From MESE01 sp036675035 (GTDB taxonomy: Bacteria; Pseudomonadota; Gammaproteobacteria; Burkholderiales; Burkholderiaceae_D), in the NCBI GenBank assembly GCA_036675035.1, contig JAKFFO010000020.1, forward strand, positions 1 through 64,000: 64,000 nucleotides of DNA. Reading direction: 5' to 3'. Below are positions 38,335 to 47,752 of this stretch, piece by piece. Below the pieces are notes generated by a model, which searched no databases, had not been told where the DNA came from, and was given only the letters and a program-made list of their open reading frames with translations. Numbering within the stretch: position 1 is the stretch's first letter; each line of letters starts with the position of its first letter. The position numbers and the translations under genes were made by a program.

Positions 38335-39816
38335 CTACAAGGACTTGCGCAGACTAACCGGAGGAATTTTCAGGGCTTCCCGATATTTGGCGACGGTACG
38401 ACGCGCAACTACCATTCCCTGTTCCGCCAGCATTTCTGCAATTTTGCTGTCAGAGAACGGGTTCTTAGGGTCTTCAGCTCCTATCAATTGTTTTATGAGT
38501 GCTCGTATCGCTGTTGAGGAGGCTTCCCCTCCGGATTCAGTGGCAACATGGCTGCCAAAAAAATATTTCAGCTCGAACATCCCATGGGGAGTAAGCATGT
38601 ATTTCTGGGTTGTTACACGTGAGATAGTGCTCTCATGTAAACCCAGTGTATCAGCTATTTCACGCAAGACAAGGGGGCGCATTGCGACTGCACCATGCGA
38701 AAAAAAGTTCCTTTGCCGATCGACAATAGCTTGCGCCACGCGAAGAATCGTGTCGAAACGTTGCCGCATATTCTTGATAAGCCACTTCGCCTCCTGGAGC
38801 TGCGAAGTAAGCGACCCCTCACCTTTGCTCTGCTTCAGGATATTGGCGTACATCGCATTGACGCGCAAACGCGGCATCACATCGTGATTCAGCATGACCT
38901 GCCATCCGGATTTTGTGCGTTTGACGATCACGTCCGGCACCACGAAATCGGAAGCGTCGGTGGCAAACACTGCGCCGGGATGCGGATTGCATTGGCGGAT
39001 AACGGTTTGCGCTTCGCGCAAATCCTCATCGTCGCAATCCAGCGCTTTTTTCAACTTGTTGAAATCGCGTTGGGCAAATAATGTCAGGTGGTTTTCGACG
39101 ATTGCCAGCGCCATGCGCCTGGTTACCATGGGTACTTTCGGAAACCGTTTGATTTGGAGCGCCAGGCATTCGGCCGCGTTTCTGGCGCCTACGCCGGCCG
39201 GATCGAAACTCTGCAAAAGTTTGAGTGAAATCGACAATTCATCGAGTTCGATTTCAAGTTCCGCCGGCAATCGTTGATGAATTTCTTCGAGGGACTCCTC
39301 CAAATATCCGTTGTCGTTCAACGCTTCAATCAACAATTCGATCAACGCTCGATCGCGCTGATTATTTGCCGTTACGCACAGCTGTTCCAGCAAATGCTCA
39401 CGCAACGTCGATTCGTGCGCTTCCAGCTGTGGACGTGCATCGTCGTCTTCAGGCGCTTTTGACGTACGCGCAACATCATCAAAGCTCCAGTCCGCTTCGT
39501 TTGATTGGGAACTGTCCGGCGCTTCGTCGCCATCTGAGCCGTTTTCCGCGTCGCCGGCTGCAGTACTGGCTGGCGCGGCCGCATTGTCCGGTATTGGTGT
39601 CGGCGCATCGCCTTGGCTGATTGCTCCATCTGCCAATAACCGCACCGAATGGTCGAGTGGATCATCCAGCCGTTCGAGTAGCGGATTGTCCGCCAGTATT
39701 TGCTCCAGCTCCTGATGCAGCTCCAGCGTAGACAACTGCAACAGCCGGATCGACTGCTGCAGTTGCGGCGTCAGCGCAAGATGCTGCGAAATGCGGAGCT
39801 GAAGAGTCTGTTTCAT
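38335..39816 (-). CDS. rpoN: RNA polymerase sigma-54 factor
   Basis: Sigma54 directs transcription from -24/-12 promoters with AAA+ activators. Region I is the glutamine/leucine-rich N-terminus ([24 protein letters not shown]). An acidic, low-complexity region II (about 50-120) follows. The core-binding and DNA-binding domains contain the helix-turn-helix ([13 protein letters not shown] through [12 protein letters not shown]), and the RpoN box [10 protein letters not shown] is at 471-480. The length is 493 residues. It follows lptB by 15 bases, the usual lptB-rpoN-hpf order. Confidence 0.97.
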   Translation of the reverse strand: MKQTLQLRISQHLALTPQLQQSIRLLQLSTLELHQELEQILADNPLLERLDDPLDHSVRLLADGAISQGDAPTPIPDNAAAPASTAAGDAENGSDGDEAPDSSQSNEADWSFDDVARTSKAPEDDDARPQLEAHESTLREHLLEQLCVTANNQRDRALIELLIEALNDNGYLEESLEEIHQRLPAELEIELDELSISLKLLQSFDPAGVGARNAAECLALQIKRFPKVPMVTRRMALAIVENHLTLFAQRDFNKLKKALDCDDEDLREAQTVIRQCNPHPGAVFATDASDFVVPDVIVKRTKSGWQVMLNHDVMPRLRVNAMYANILKQSKGEGSLTSQLQEAKWLIKNMRQRFDTILRVAQAIVDRQRNFFSHGAVAMRPLVLREIADTLGLHESTISRVTTQKYMLTPHGMFELKYFFGSHVATESGGEASSTAIRALIKQLIGAEDPKNPFSDSKIAEMLAEQGMVVARRTVAKYREALKIPPVSLRKSL

Positions 39817-39831
39817 ATCGATTTGCTCCCG

Positions 39832-40572
39832 TTACATCCGGAAGTGCTCGCCCAGATAAACCCGGCGCACCGATTCATTGGCGATAATGTCATCAGGGCG
39901 GCCGCTGGCCAGGACAGCCCCCTGGTTGATGATGTAGGCGTGATCGCAAATGCCAAGCGTTTCGCGCACGTTATGATCGGTGATCAATACCCCGATATTA
40001 CGTTCCTTGAGAAAGCGCACAATTCGCTGAATCTCGATTACGGCGATCGGGTCAACGCCCGCAAACGGTTCGTCAAGCAATACGAAACGCGGATTGGTCG
40101 CCAACGCGCGTGCAATTTCAACGCGTCGCCGCTCTCCGCCGGACAGAGAAAGCGCCTGATTTTCGCGCAGCTTCTCGATTTGCAGATCGGAGAGCAAGGT
40201 GTCCAGGCGTTTTTCCAGTGCACCTCTCGGCAAGGGTTTTCCATTTTCGCGCTGCAGTTCGAGCACCGCACGGATATTGTCTTCCACTGTCAACTTGCGA
40301 AATACGGATGCTTCCTGCGGCAAATAGGACAGCCCCAACACCGCGCGACGGTGAATCGGCAAGCGAGAGATATCCACGCCATCGAGATCTATCTGGCCTG
40401 CATCCGACGGAACCAGGCCGACAATCATGTAAAACGATGTCGTTTTCCCGGCGCCGTTAGGGCCAAGCAGGCCGACTACCTGGCCACTTTCGACTTGAAG
40501 CGATACATCCCGTACCACTTGGCGCGTGCCATAGCTTTTTTGCAAGCCGCGAACAATCAGCGTGCTGGCCAT
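39832..40572 (-). CDS. lptB: LPS export ABC transporter ATP-binding protein LptB
   Basis: LptB powers LPS extraction from the inner membrane with LptFG. Walker A is GPNGAGKTT (37-45), the signature motif LSGGERRRVEIARAL, and Walker B FVLLDEPFAGVDP. The C-terminus LITDHNVRETLGICDHAYII is typical of LptB. The length is 246 residues from the ATG at 40572, preceded by AAGGAT. It follows the lptA stop by one base, so translation is coupled. lptFG are not in the window, which is normal. Confidence 0.97.
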   Translation of the reverse strand: MASTLIVRGLQKSYGTRQVVRDVSLQVESGQVVGLLGPNGAGKTTSFYMIVGLVPSDAGQIDLDGVDISRLPIHRRAVLGLSYLPQEASVFRKLTVEDNIRAVLELQRENGKPLPRGALEKRLDTLLSDLQIEKLRENQALSLSGGERRRVEIARALATNPRFVLLDEPFAGVDPIAVIEIQRIVRFLKERNIGVLITDHNVRETLGICDHAYIINQGAVLASGRPDDIIANESVRRVYLGEHFRM

Positions 40573-40573
40573 G

Positions 40574-41128
40574 TCATTTATCCTTGGTTTCTTTGCGGGG
40601 TTGTATGACGGCTCGGATGCGGCCGGCGCCCGGTTTGCTGCTGCTGGTCGGCGTGTTATTGACTGAATAGAATTCAGCGCGGCTATCGTAGGATATAAAC
40701 TCGCCCTGCACTTCATCGGTGACTTGTTTTCCGTCGAGCAAAGTGATCTTCGCATTGGAATACAACTTCACAATCTCGGTCTTGCCATCGTATTCAATGC
40801 GATCAGCTGCACGTCCCTCGATCCATAGATCGGGACCGCCATCGCGTTTTTGCCGGAAAGTCGTAAAGCCACCCGGAGCAGCATACAGGGTTGCGAACTG
40901 ATATCCCTCCGGGCTTTGAGTGACGATCATTTTCTCCGCGGTCATGGTCAGCGTGCCGCGGGTCAGAATGACGTTTCCGGTAAAGGTGTTGACCTGCTTG
41001 ACGTCGTCGTAAACCATTTGATTGGCTTCGACGTTAGTCGGCTTGTCGGCATCTGCCTTCTCTGCCCATGCGTTGAAATGCAGTGTCATGCATAGTATCA
41101 AAAAGAGAGAGTAATACAATTGTTTCAT
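40574..41128 (-). CDS. lptA: Periplasmic LPS transport protein LptA
   Basis: LptA forms the periplasmic bridge that carries LPS to the outer membrane. It has a signal peptide through about residue 22 (FNAWA) followed by the OstA-like beta-jellyroll with DVKQVNTFTGNVILTRGTLTMTAEKM and FYSVNN at the end of the fold. The length is 184 residues, with a basic C-terminal tail. It lies between lptC and lptB in a tight minus-strand operon. Confidence 0.94.
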   Translation of the reverse strand: MKQLYYSLFLILCMTLHFNAWAEKADADKPTNVEANQMVYDDVKQVNTFTGNVILTRGTLTMTAEKMIVTQSPEGYQFATLYAAPGGFTTFRQKRDGGPDLWIEGRAADRIEYDGKTEIVKLYSNAKITLLDGKQVTDEVQGEFISYDSRAEFYSVNNTPTSSSKPGAGRIRAVIQPRKETKDK

Positions 41129-41162
41129 CGGCGATCTCTAAGGTGGCGCATTCTTTTATACA

Positions 41163-41780
41163 TCAATCAGCCGGTTGCGGTGATGTGTTCGCCGGCGCGG
41201 GTTGATATGTCGCATGCACATCGTTCAAGAGCCGCAGCTCGCGGGCGGCATTGTCGGCATACATGCCGGTGCCTTTTAACTTGGTCGTGCCGAGCATCAT
41301 GTCCACAGGCTTGTCCGACTGCATGACGTCCTCATCCGGCAGTATCAGCAAATACTCGGATTCAAGGCGGAAATGCTCCACTTCCGCAGTGGCAGGACGA
41401 TCAATTTCCACATCGTCGTACATGTGCACCTTGCTGTGGCCATCCTCGATCAACGCCCGCTTGGACTGCGTGATCATGGGTGGCCGTTTCGCGCTCAAGC
41501 TATGCACCACCGGAAGCTCGACTTCGTACGAGTCGTCTTGCGGATTGTGAATAAGCCTTTTGCCGGATATGGAATATTGCGCTTCGCCGGATGGTGACAT
41601 TTTCACGTAGTTGAAATTCTCGACGTAGAAATCCGGTTCGCTTCGAGGCGCGTCGGGCATCGTGTCTACAATTCCTCTGCGCATTACCTCAAGCACCCAA
41701 AAGCTTCCGAGCGTGATCGCCGCACCCAATGCAAGCACCACAACCAAACGAAATCGATTTGCGGGGCGGTCATTGGTCAT
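41163..41780 (-). CDS. lptC: LPS export protein LptC
   Basis: LptC is a bitopic inner-membrane protein that passes LPS from LptBFG to LptA. One membrane segment at about residues 10-30 (FRLVVVLALGAAITLGSFWVL) is followed by a periplasmic domain with EPDFYVENFNYVKMSPSGEAQYSISGKRL, matching the family. The length is 205 residues. Longer readings upstream overlap kdsC and are not supported; the ATG at 41780 shares four bases with the kdsC end. It has the usual place between kdsC and lptA. Confidence 0.93.
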   Translation of the reverse strand: MTNDRPANRFRLVVVLALGAAITLGSFWVLEVMRRGIVDTMPDAPRSEPDFYVENFNYVKMSPSGEAQYSISGKRLIHNPQDDSYEVELPVVHSLSAKRPPMITQSKRALIEDGHSKVHMYDDVEIDRPATAEVEHFRLESEYLLILPDEDVMQSDKPVDMMLGTTKLKGTGMYADNAARELRLLNDVHATYQPAPANTSPQPAD

Positions 41781-42322
41781 GCCAGATACGGTCCCAGAGC
41801 CGCCTCGTAGTTTCCCTGTGCGCGCAATATAAAATCGCAAATCTCGCGCGCCGCGCCGTGCCCGCCGCGGGTTTGGGTCAGATAATGCACCCGCGCCCGC
41901 ACTTCTGGATGGCCATTGGGCACGCTTGCGGCAAACCCGACACGCATCAGAATGGGCAGGTCGACAATATCGTCGCCGATAAATCCGCAAGCGCTCGCAC
42001 TGAGCGCGTTTTCCGACAGCAGCTGCTCGAAAGCAAGGCGCTTGTCGTGTACACCCTGGCACACCTGGGTGATACCAAGGTCTTCCGCGCGACGCGATAC
42101 GATCGGCGATTGACGTGCGCTGATAATTGCAACGGACACACCGGATTGCTGCAGCAGTTTGATGCCATGGCCGTCCAGCACATTGAAATTCTTGATGATC
42201 TCGCCTTCGGGGCCAAAGTACAGACTGCCGTCGGTCAAGATGCCATCGACGTCAAAGATCATCAATCGAACGCGCGCCGCACGCGCGCTTACCTCCGCTT
42301 CAGTGCGCAGATCGGCTGTCAT
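41777..42322 (-). CDS. kdsC: 3-deoxy-D-manno-octulosonate 8-phosphate phosphatase
   Basis: KdsC removes phosphate from Kdo-8-P to give Kdo for the LPS inner core. A C0-type HAD phosphatase: the nucleophile aspartate D24 and D26 are in IFDVDGILTDG, followed by FNVLDGHGIKLL, IISARQSPIV and the Mg-binding FIGDDIVDLPIL. The length of 181 residues is standard. It overlaps kdsD by one base and lptC by four. Confidence 0.96.
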   Translation of the reverse strand: MTADLRTEAEVSARAARVRLMIFDVDGILTDGSLYFGPEGEIIKNFNVLDGHGIKLLQQSGVSVAIISARQSPIVSRRAEDLGITQVCQGVHDKRLAFEQLLSENALSASACGFIGDDIVDLPILMRVGFAASVPNGHPEVRARVHYLTQTRGGHGAAREICDFILRAQGNYEAALGPYLA

Positions 42323-43350
42323 CAGATTACCTTTGCACGCGTCAGATCGTGAATATGAAGCGCACCGACCAGTTTTCCATCCGCGTCGGCAACCAGCAAC
42401 TGGTTGATGCGGAATTGTTCCATCAGCTCCACCGCTTCGACCGCCAACTGATCCGGCCTGATCATGCGTGGATTGGCATGCATCACATCGGCAATCGAGA
42501 TTTTGGTGAAATCCTGGACGTGTTCGAGCAGTCGACGCAGATCGCCGTCGGTGAAAACGCCAACCGGCCGATAATCATCGTCCACGATGGCGGTCATGGC
42601 GATCCCCTTTTTGGTTATCTCCAATAGCGCCGTCGACAATGACACACCTGCGGGAACAGCGGGAATGGCGTCGCCGCGACGCATCACATCATAGACATGC
42701 GTGAGCAAGCGCCGCCCAAGCGCGCCGCCCGGATGCGAGCGCGCAAAATCTTCCTCGCGAAATCCACGCGCGTCGAGCAGTGCGACCGCAAGCGCATCGC
42801 CCAGTGCCAGCGTTGCAGTGGTGCTTGCCGTCGGCGCGAGGTTGAGGGGGCATGCTTCTTTTGCGACGCCGACGTTCAGGTGGGTATTGGCCAGTTGCGC
42901 CAGGCTCGATGTATCGCTGCCGGTCATTGCAATCAGTTTGGCGCCCATGCGCTTGATGATCGGCACAATCGCCATCAGTTCGCTGGTTTCACCCGAATTG
43001 GAAATTGCGACGAAGGCATCGTTTTCGGTAACCATTCCCAAGTCTCCGTGCGCCGCTTCCGCCGGATGCATGAACAAGGCAGGGGTACCGGTCGATGCCA
43101 GAGTGGCAGCAATTTTTCGAGCGATATGGCCGGATTTCCCGATCCCTGACACCACCACGCGACCGGAGCAACCGAGTAACAACTCAACTGCCCGCGCAAA
43201 TGCATCGTCAGGACGATCGGAAAGTCGGCTTTTCAGTGCGAGAATGGCGTCCGCTTCAATCTGAAGCGTTTCGCGCGCGAGGTTCAAAGCGCGTCGCGCA
43301 CTTTCGATATCAAAAGCTTTCGACAAGTTTTTCCCATGGGTTACACTCAT
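42322..43350 (-). CDS. kdsD: Arabinose-5-phosphate isomerase
   Basis: KdsD converts ribulose-5-phosphate to arabinose-5-phosphate, the first step of Kdo synthesis. The SIS sugar-isomerase domain (about 45-190) has VVVSGIGKSGHIARKIAATLASTGTPA and HPAEAAHGDLGM. Two CBS domains follow (about 215-270 and 285-340). The 342-residue length is usual. It starts the kdsD-kdsC-lptC-lptA-lptB-rpoN-hpf run and is divergent from the antiporter gene by 109 bases. Confidence 0.96.
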   Translation of the reverse strand: MSVTHGKNLSKAFDIESARRALNLARETLQIEADAILALKSRLSDRPDDAFARAVELLLGCSGRVVVSGIGKSGHIARKIAATLASTGTPALFMHPAEAAHGDLGMVTENDAFVAISNSGETSELMAIVPIIKRMGAKLIAMTGSDTSSLAQLANTHLNVGVAKEACPLNLAPTASTTATLALGDALAVALLDARGFREEDFARSHPGGALGRRLLTHVYDVMRRGDAIPAVPAGVSLSTALLEITKKGIAMTAIVDDDYRPVGVFTDGDLRRLLEHVQDFTKISIADVMHANPRMIRPDQLAVEAVELMEQFRINQLLVADADGKLVGALHIHDLTRAKVI

Positions 43351-43459
43351 GCCGAAAGTATAAACGAATTATTAAAGCAAAAAACCTGCCAGACGCAACA
43401 AAAAATCATGCCTTGATTCGGGTCAATCGACCGCAAATCTCAATAATCGACTCCATATT

Positions 43460-45448
43460 ATGTTTTCTGCTCTTGAGCTGACGCTCCTTTTGCTTGGGTC
43501 TGCGGTCCTTGGCGTGGTTGCTTTCCGCATGATGCATTTGCCGCCGATGCTGGGCTATCTTGTGGTCGGCATCGTGATCGGACCGCATGCGTTTGGCTGG
43601 GCGGGAGATGATGGCGCCACTCATGCGCTGGCGGAATTCGGCGTGGTATTTCTGATGTTTTCAATCGGCCTGGAATTCTCGCTGCCCAAACTGCGGTCGA
43701 TGCACCGTACCGTATTCGGCCTTGGCATGGCCCAAGTGTTGCTGACGATCGCCGCGACAATGGCGTTCGGCTGGATGATTGCGACGGTCATGCCGCAGCT
43801 GGTCAATATTAGCTGGCAAGCCGCATTCGCTCTGGGCGGTGCATTGGCAATGTCATCGACCGCGATTGTGTCCAAGTTGCTGACCGAGCGCCTTGAACTG
43901 GAAAGCGAGCACGGCCGTCGCATCATCAGTATCCTGCTGTTTCAGGACTTGGCGCTGGTTCCGCTGCTGATTCTGGTGCCGGCAGTTGCGGCGCCTTCCG
44001 GCGACCTGCTTGCGACATTGGCATGGGCCACGCTCAAGGCAATTTTTGTGCTGGTCCTGTTGCTGGTGGTCGGTCAGAAACTGATGCGAAACTGGCTCCA
44101 TATTGTCGTCAAGCGGCGTTCCCAGGAATTGTTCATGCTGAACCTGTTGATGATTACCCTGGGAGCGGCATGGATTACCGAGCGCGCGGGCTTGTCGCTT
44201 GCTCTTGGCGCATTCGTTGCCGGCATGCTCATTTCCGAAACCGAGTACAAGCACCAGGTGGAGGAAGACATCAAGCCGTTTCGCGATGTCTTGCTGGGCC
44301 TGTTCTTTATTACCGTCGGCATGCTGCTCAATGTCCGCCTGGTCCTCGAAAACTGGTGGCTGGTCTTGCTTCTTTTGGCGGCTCCTGTGCTGTTGAAGTT
44401 TGGTTTGATCGCAATGCTGGCACGGCTGACCGGCGCACCGGTCGGGGTGTCGTTACGCACCGGCCTGGCGCTGGCGCAGGCCGGTGAATTCGGTTTCGTG
44501 CTGCTCAATCAGGCTGGAGGGTTGCAGTTGGTGGATCCGCTGATCATCCAGCTGGTCCTCGCATCGATGGTGCTGTCGATGTTGATAGCGCCTTTCATCC
44601 TGGAGAATGCCGATGCAATCGTGATGAAATTGTCTGCCAACGAATGGATGGCGCAATCACTCGCATTGACGCAAATTGCGGCCCGTACCATGAGCACGCA
44701 AAAGCATGTGATCATTGCCGGCTTCGGACGCACTGGACAAAGCCTTGCCAGGTTGCTCGAAGAAGAAGATCTTGCGTACCATGCGCTGGATCTCGATCCC
44801 GAACGCGTTCATGAAGCAAATGCGGCTGGTGCCAATGTTTCTTATGGTGATGCGGCACGCCGGGAAAGCCTGGTGGCCGCTGGAATACATCGCGCATCGG
44901 CGTTAGTGATTACCTATACAGACACGCGTTCGGCGCTGAAGATCCTGCGCTTTGCCCATGAACTTGCACCTGCTTTGCCCGTCATCGTACGCAGCTATGA
45001 CGATACCGACCTCGATCTATTACGCTCCGCGGGTGCCGCCGAAGTGGTGCCGGAAGCCATCGAAGGCAGCCTGATGCTGGCATCACATGCGTTATTGACC
45101 TTGGGTGTACCGCTTCGGCGCGTCGTGCATCGGGTGCAAGCGGCACGCGGCGAACGCTATGCGTCGTTGCGTGGCTATTTTCATGGCGCAAGCGACATAT
45201 CGGATGATGTCGAGCATTTGCATGTACGGCTGCATTCGGTGTCGCTTTCGGGTAGCGCAAATGCGATCGGTAAATCGCTTGAAGAACTCAGAATGATTGA
45301 GTCTGGCGCTGAAGTGACTGCGATACGGCGCAACCGGAGCCACCTCGACGTAAGCTCGGAAACGATTTTTCAGGCAAGCGATATCGTTGTACTGCGAGGG
45401 AATGGCGAAGAGATCGCGCGCGCAGAAGAGAAACTGCTGAACCCTTAA
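43460..45448 (+). CDS. CPA2-family monovalent cation:proton antiporter with RCK domains (Kef/YbaL-like)
   Basis: A 662-residue inner-membrane transporter. The Na/H-exchanger domain has 12-13 membrane segments (about 1-385) with conserved LGYLVVGIVIGPHAFGW and FKSIGLEFSLP-type signature (here MFSIGLEFSLPKLR). An RCK_N/TrkA-N Rossmann domain follows (about 415-530, IIAGFGRTGQSLARLLEE), then an RCK_C domain at the end. It probably exports potassium or sodium in exchange for protons under nucleotide control. No KefF/KefG ancillary gene is adjacent. Confidence 0.92.
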   Translation: MFSALELTLLLLGSAVLGVVAFRMMHLPPMLGYLVVGIVIGPHAFGWAGDDGATHALAEFGVVFLMFSIGLEFSLPKLRSMHRTVFGLGMAQVLLTIAATMAFGWMIATVMPQLVNISWQAAFALGGALAMSSTAIVSKLLTERLELESEHGRRIISILLFQDLALVPLLILVPAVAAPSGDLLATLAWATLKAIFVLVLLLVVGQKLMRNWLHIVVKRRSQELFMLNLLMITLGAAWITERAGLSLALGAFVAGMLISETEYKHQVEEDIKPFRDVLLGLFFITVGMLLNVRLVLENWWLVLLLLAAPVLLKFGLIAMLARLTGAPVGVSLRTGLALAQAGEFGFVLLNQAGGLQLVDPLIIQLVLASMVLSMLIAPFILENADAIVMKLSANEWMAQSLALTQIAARTMSTQKHVIIAGFGRTGQSLARLLEEEDLAYHALDLDPERVHEANAAGANVSYGDAARRESLVAAGIHRASALVITYTDTRSALKILRFAHELAPALPVIVRSYDDTDLDLLRSAGAAEVVPEAIEGSLMLASHALLTLGVPLRRVVHRVQAARGERYASLRGYFHGASDISDDVEHLHVRLHSVSLSGSANAIGKSLEELRMIESGAEVTAIRRNRSHLDVSSETIFQASDIVVLRGNGEEIARAEEKLLNP

Positions 45449-45511
45449 TCTATTCACGCGTAACTTCCGCTTCGCCGCTAATATCATGCATAAAATCTGG
45501 ATGGAGTACCC

Positions 45512-46309
45512 ATGATCGCGTTTCGTAACAAAGTCGTTGTTATCACCGGCGCCTCCGATGGTATTGGTGCCCAGCTTGCGCGCAGTTTGGCATCACAAGG
45601 AGCAAAGCTGGTAATAGCTGCCCGCAGAATCGATGCGCTTGAGGACATTGCCGCCGAATGCCGGGCACTCGGCGCGCAAGTGCTGGCAGTACGTACCGAC
45701 GTCGGCGTGGAAGCCGATTGCAAGAACCTGGTCGGCCGAGCCTGTGAGCAGTTCGGAACTATCGATGTTCTGGTCAATAATGCCGGCGTATCCGGCCATG
45801 CGATGTTTGAAGAAGTCACCGATTTCAAATGGTATGAAGACATGATGCGTGTCAATTTTTTTGGCAGCCTGTGGTGTACCCGATACGCACTGCCGCATTT
45901 GAAAGAATCGCGCGGCCTGATCGTCGGCGTGTCCAGCCTGGCCGGCAAGATCGGAGTACCTGGCCGCACTGCATATAGCCCGAGTAAATTTGCGATGGCA
46001 GGTTTTTTTGAAGCGCTACGCACCGAATTGCTCGGCACCGGCGTAGATGTAACGATGGTCTATCCAGGCGTGGTCGCAACAAAAATTCGCTATCACGGTT
46101 ACGGTCCGGACGGCAAGGCAGCGGGCAAGAGCGGCCTCGAAGAAAAAGGCGCCATGTCGGTGGAAGAATGTGCCGACCGGATGCTTGCGGCAATGGCATC
46201 TCGCAAGCGTGAACTGGTGATGACCGCCAGGGCCAGATTCGGCTTGTGGCTTAAAATGATCGCGCCGAAGAAAGTCGACGATATGGCACTTGCCGCGCTA
46301 AAGAAATAG
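45512..46309 (+). CDS. Short-chain dehydrogenase/reductase family oxidoreductase
   Basis: A classical SDR with NAD(P)-binding TGASDGIG (residues 12-19), NNAG and the catalytic serine, Y155 and K159 (YSPSK). The arginine pair in AARRIDALE after the second strand favours NADPH. The 265-residue length is usual. The C-terminal positively charged stretch with RARFGLWLKMIAPKKV resembles DHRS7B/YqjQ-like SDRs that associate with membranes. The substrate is unknown. It lies 63 bases after the antiporter gene and may share its transcript. Confidence 0.9.
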   Translation: MIAFRNKVVVITGASDGIGAQLARSLASQGAKLVIAARRIDALEDIAAECRALGAQVLAVRTDVGVEADCKNLVGRACEQFGTIDVLVNNAGVSGHAMFEEVTDFKWYEDMMRVNFFGSLWCTRYALPHLKESRGLIVGVSSLAGKIGVPGRTAYSPSKFAMAGFFEALRTELLGTGVDVTMVYPGVVATKIRYHGYGPDGKAAGKSGLEEKGAMSVEECADRMLAAMASRKRELVMTARARFGLWLKMIAPKKVDDMALAALKK

Positions 46310-46509
46310 CGCGGACTGGTTCGTCATCTGCTTTATCGGTCCGGATTAAATAATTACTGCCTTCAGGGAGTCCGCTGCTGAGCCATCCAGTTACGAGGTT
46401 CGGTTTTTATTGATTTCCTGTCGGAAATATTTTGCTGATCCGGCTACAATGCCGGATTGGCCGGAATACCGTGTGAGCGGGCCTGTTTCTGAGAAAATCC
46501 TGAGCACTG

Positions 46510-47418
46510 ATGGAAATGTTTGAGCGCATTGCCGGCATTATTTTGCCGGTTTTTATTACTATCGGTGTCGGCTACGCCTATGCGCGCCTTCGCGGCGACA
46601 GCGTCAAGTCGGACATGGCCTCGGTTAATCGCGTCAGCATGAACGTGCTTTGTCCGTTCCTGGTATTTACCGCACTTGCCGCGAAGAGTTTCGATCTGGC
46701 TCACAACAGTACGCTGGTTCTCGCCGGGGTCCTGATCTCGATCGGTTCCGGTGTGCTGGCATGGCCGGTGGCGCGCTTGCTTGGCTACGACGTGCGCAGC
46801 TTCATACCGCCGATGATGTATAACAATTGCGGCAATATGGGTCTGCCGCTTGCAATCCTGGCATTTGGTCCCTCCGGCTTGTCGGCGGCGGTTGCGCTAT
46901 TCATGGCGTGCAACCTGGTTTATTTTTCAATCGGCATCAAGATTATCGAAACCGGCAGAAATGGTCCGCGCACACCCTTCCTCGGTTTCCTTGCCAGCCC
47001 GATGATGCTGGCGATGATGTTCGGAACCGTATTTTCACTTGCGAATATCAGTCTGCCAGCCCCTTTGTTCCAGGCATTGAAGATGCTTGGCGAAGCATGC
47101 ATCCCGATCATGCTGTTCGCGCTTGGTGTACGGATGCTCGATATCACTTTCAAAAGCTGGCACATCGGACTGGTGGGCGCCATCGTGTGTCCGGTTGCCG
47201 GCCTGATCATCGCGTGGATGCTGGATAGCGTCCTGACATTGCCGCCGGATCAGCGTGGCCAGATGTACCTGTTTGCAGCGCTGCCGCCAGCGGTGTTTTG
47301 CTTCATGGTGGCGGAGCAGTATCAGCAGGAGCCGGATAAAGTCGCGTCAATTGTATTGCTCGGCAATCTGGCCGCACTGGTATTCGTGCCGGCCGGATTA
47401 TGGTTTGGATTGCAGTAA
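46510..47418 (+). CDS. AEC-family transporter (auxin efflux carrier-like)
   Basis: A 302-residue membrane protein with about ten hydrophobic segments, starting MEMFERIAGIILPVFITIGVG. The motifs SMNVLCPFLVFTALAAKS and MYNNCGNMGLPLAILAFG (Asn/Gly-rich broken helices) are typical of the BASS/AEC group, which includes malonate and other organic-anion carriers. Substrate not predictable. It is separated from the SDR gene by 200 bases with no terminator recognised, and is convergent with acyP. Confidence 0.9.
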   Translation: MEMFERIAGIILPVFITIGVGYAYARLRGDSVKSDMASVNRVSMNVLCPFLVFTALAAKSFDLAHNSTLVLAGVLISIGSGVLAWPVARLLGYDVRSFIPPMMYNNCGNMGLPLAILAFGPSGLSAAVALFMACNLVYFSIGIKIIETGRNGPRTPFLGFLASPMMLAMMFGTVFSLANISLPAPLFQALKMLGEACIPIMLFALGVRMLDITFKSWHIGLVGAIVCPVAGLIIAWMLDSVLTLPPDQRGQMYLFAALPPAVFCFMVAEQYQQEPDKVASIVLLGNLAALVFVPAGLWFGLQ

Positions 47419-47428
47419 CCGAAGCTAC

Positions 47429-47707
47429 TTATTCGGTTGGCAGAATCTCGAAGTGCTTGGCCGCCACAACCGGATCGGCTACCTCGGTGATCGATATTTC
47501 GCGCACCTGAGCGGCGGCGGGACCGCGCCGTGCCCATTCGATCATCTCGTCGAGCGCATCCGCGGGGCCGGAGACGGTCGCGTCGACCGAACCATCGGCT
47601 CGATTTCTTACCCATCCGCAAAGCCGAAGTGAATCGGCTTTGCGTGCAAAGGCAGCACGATAACCTACGCCCTGGACGATGCCGATGATATGCAGATGTT
47701 TGGTCAA
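47429..47707 (-). CDS. acyP: Acylphosphatase
   Basis: A small enzyme hydrolysing acyl phosphates. The signature GIVQGVGYR places catalytic R17; the second motif GWVRNRADGSV supplies N35. The length of 92 residues is standard. It lies 45 bases downstream of uvrA on the same strand and converges with the AEC transporter gene with only 10 bases between the stops. Confidence 0.96.
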   Translation of the reverse strand: MTKHLHIIGIVQGVGYRAAFARKADSLRLCGWVRNRADGSVDATVSGPADALDEMIEWARRGPAAAQVREISITEVADPVVAAKHFEILPTE

Positions 47708-47752
47708 CTTTCTTCCTCTATATCTACTACGGCAGCAATCCCCACGGCCTGA

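Noticed and set aside
39700..40608. Plus-strand open frame of 302 codons antisense to rpoN and lptB
   Set aside because: Antisense to two unequivocal genes, with no domain recognised.
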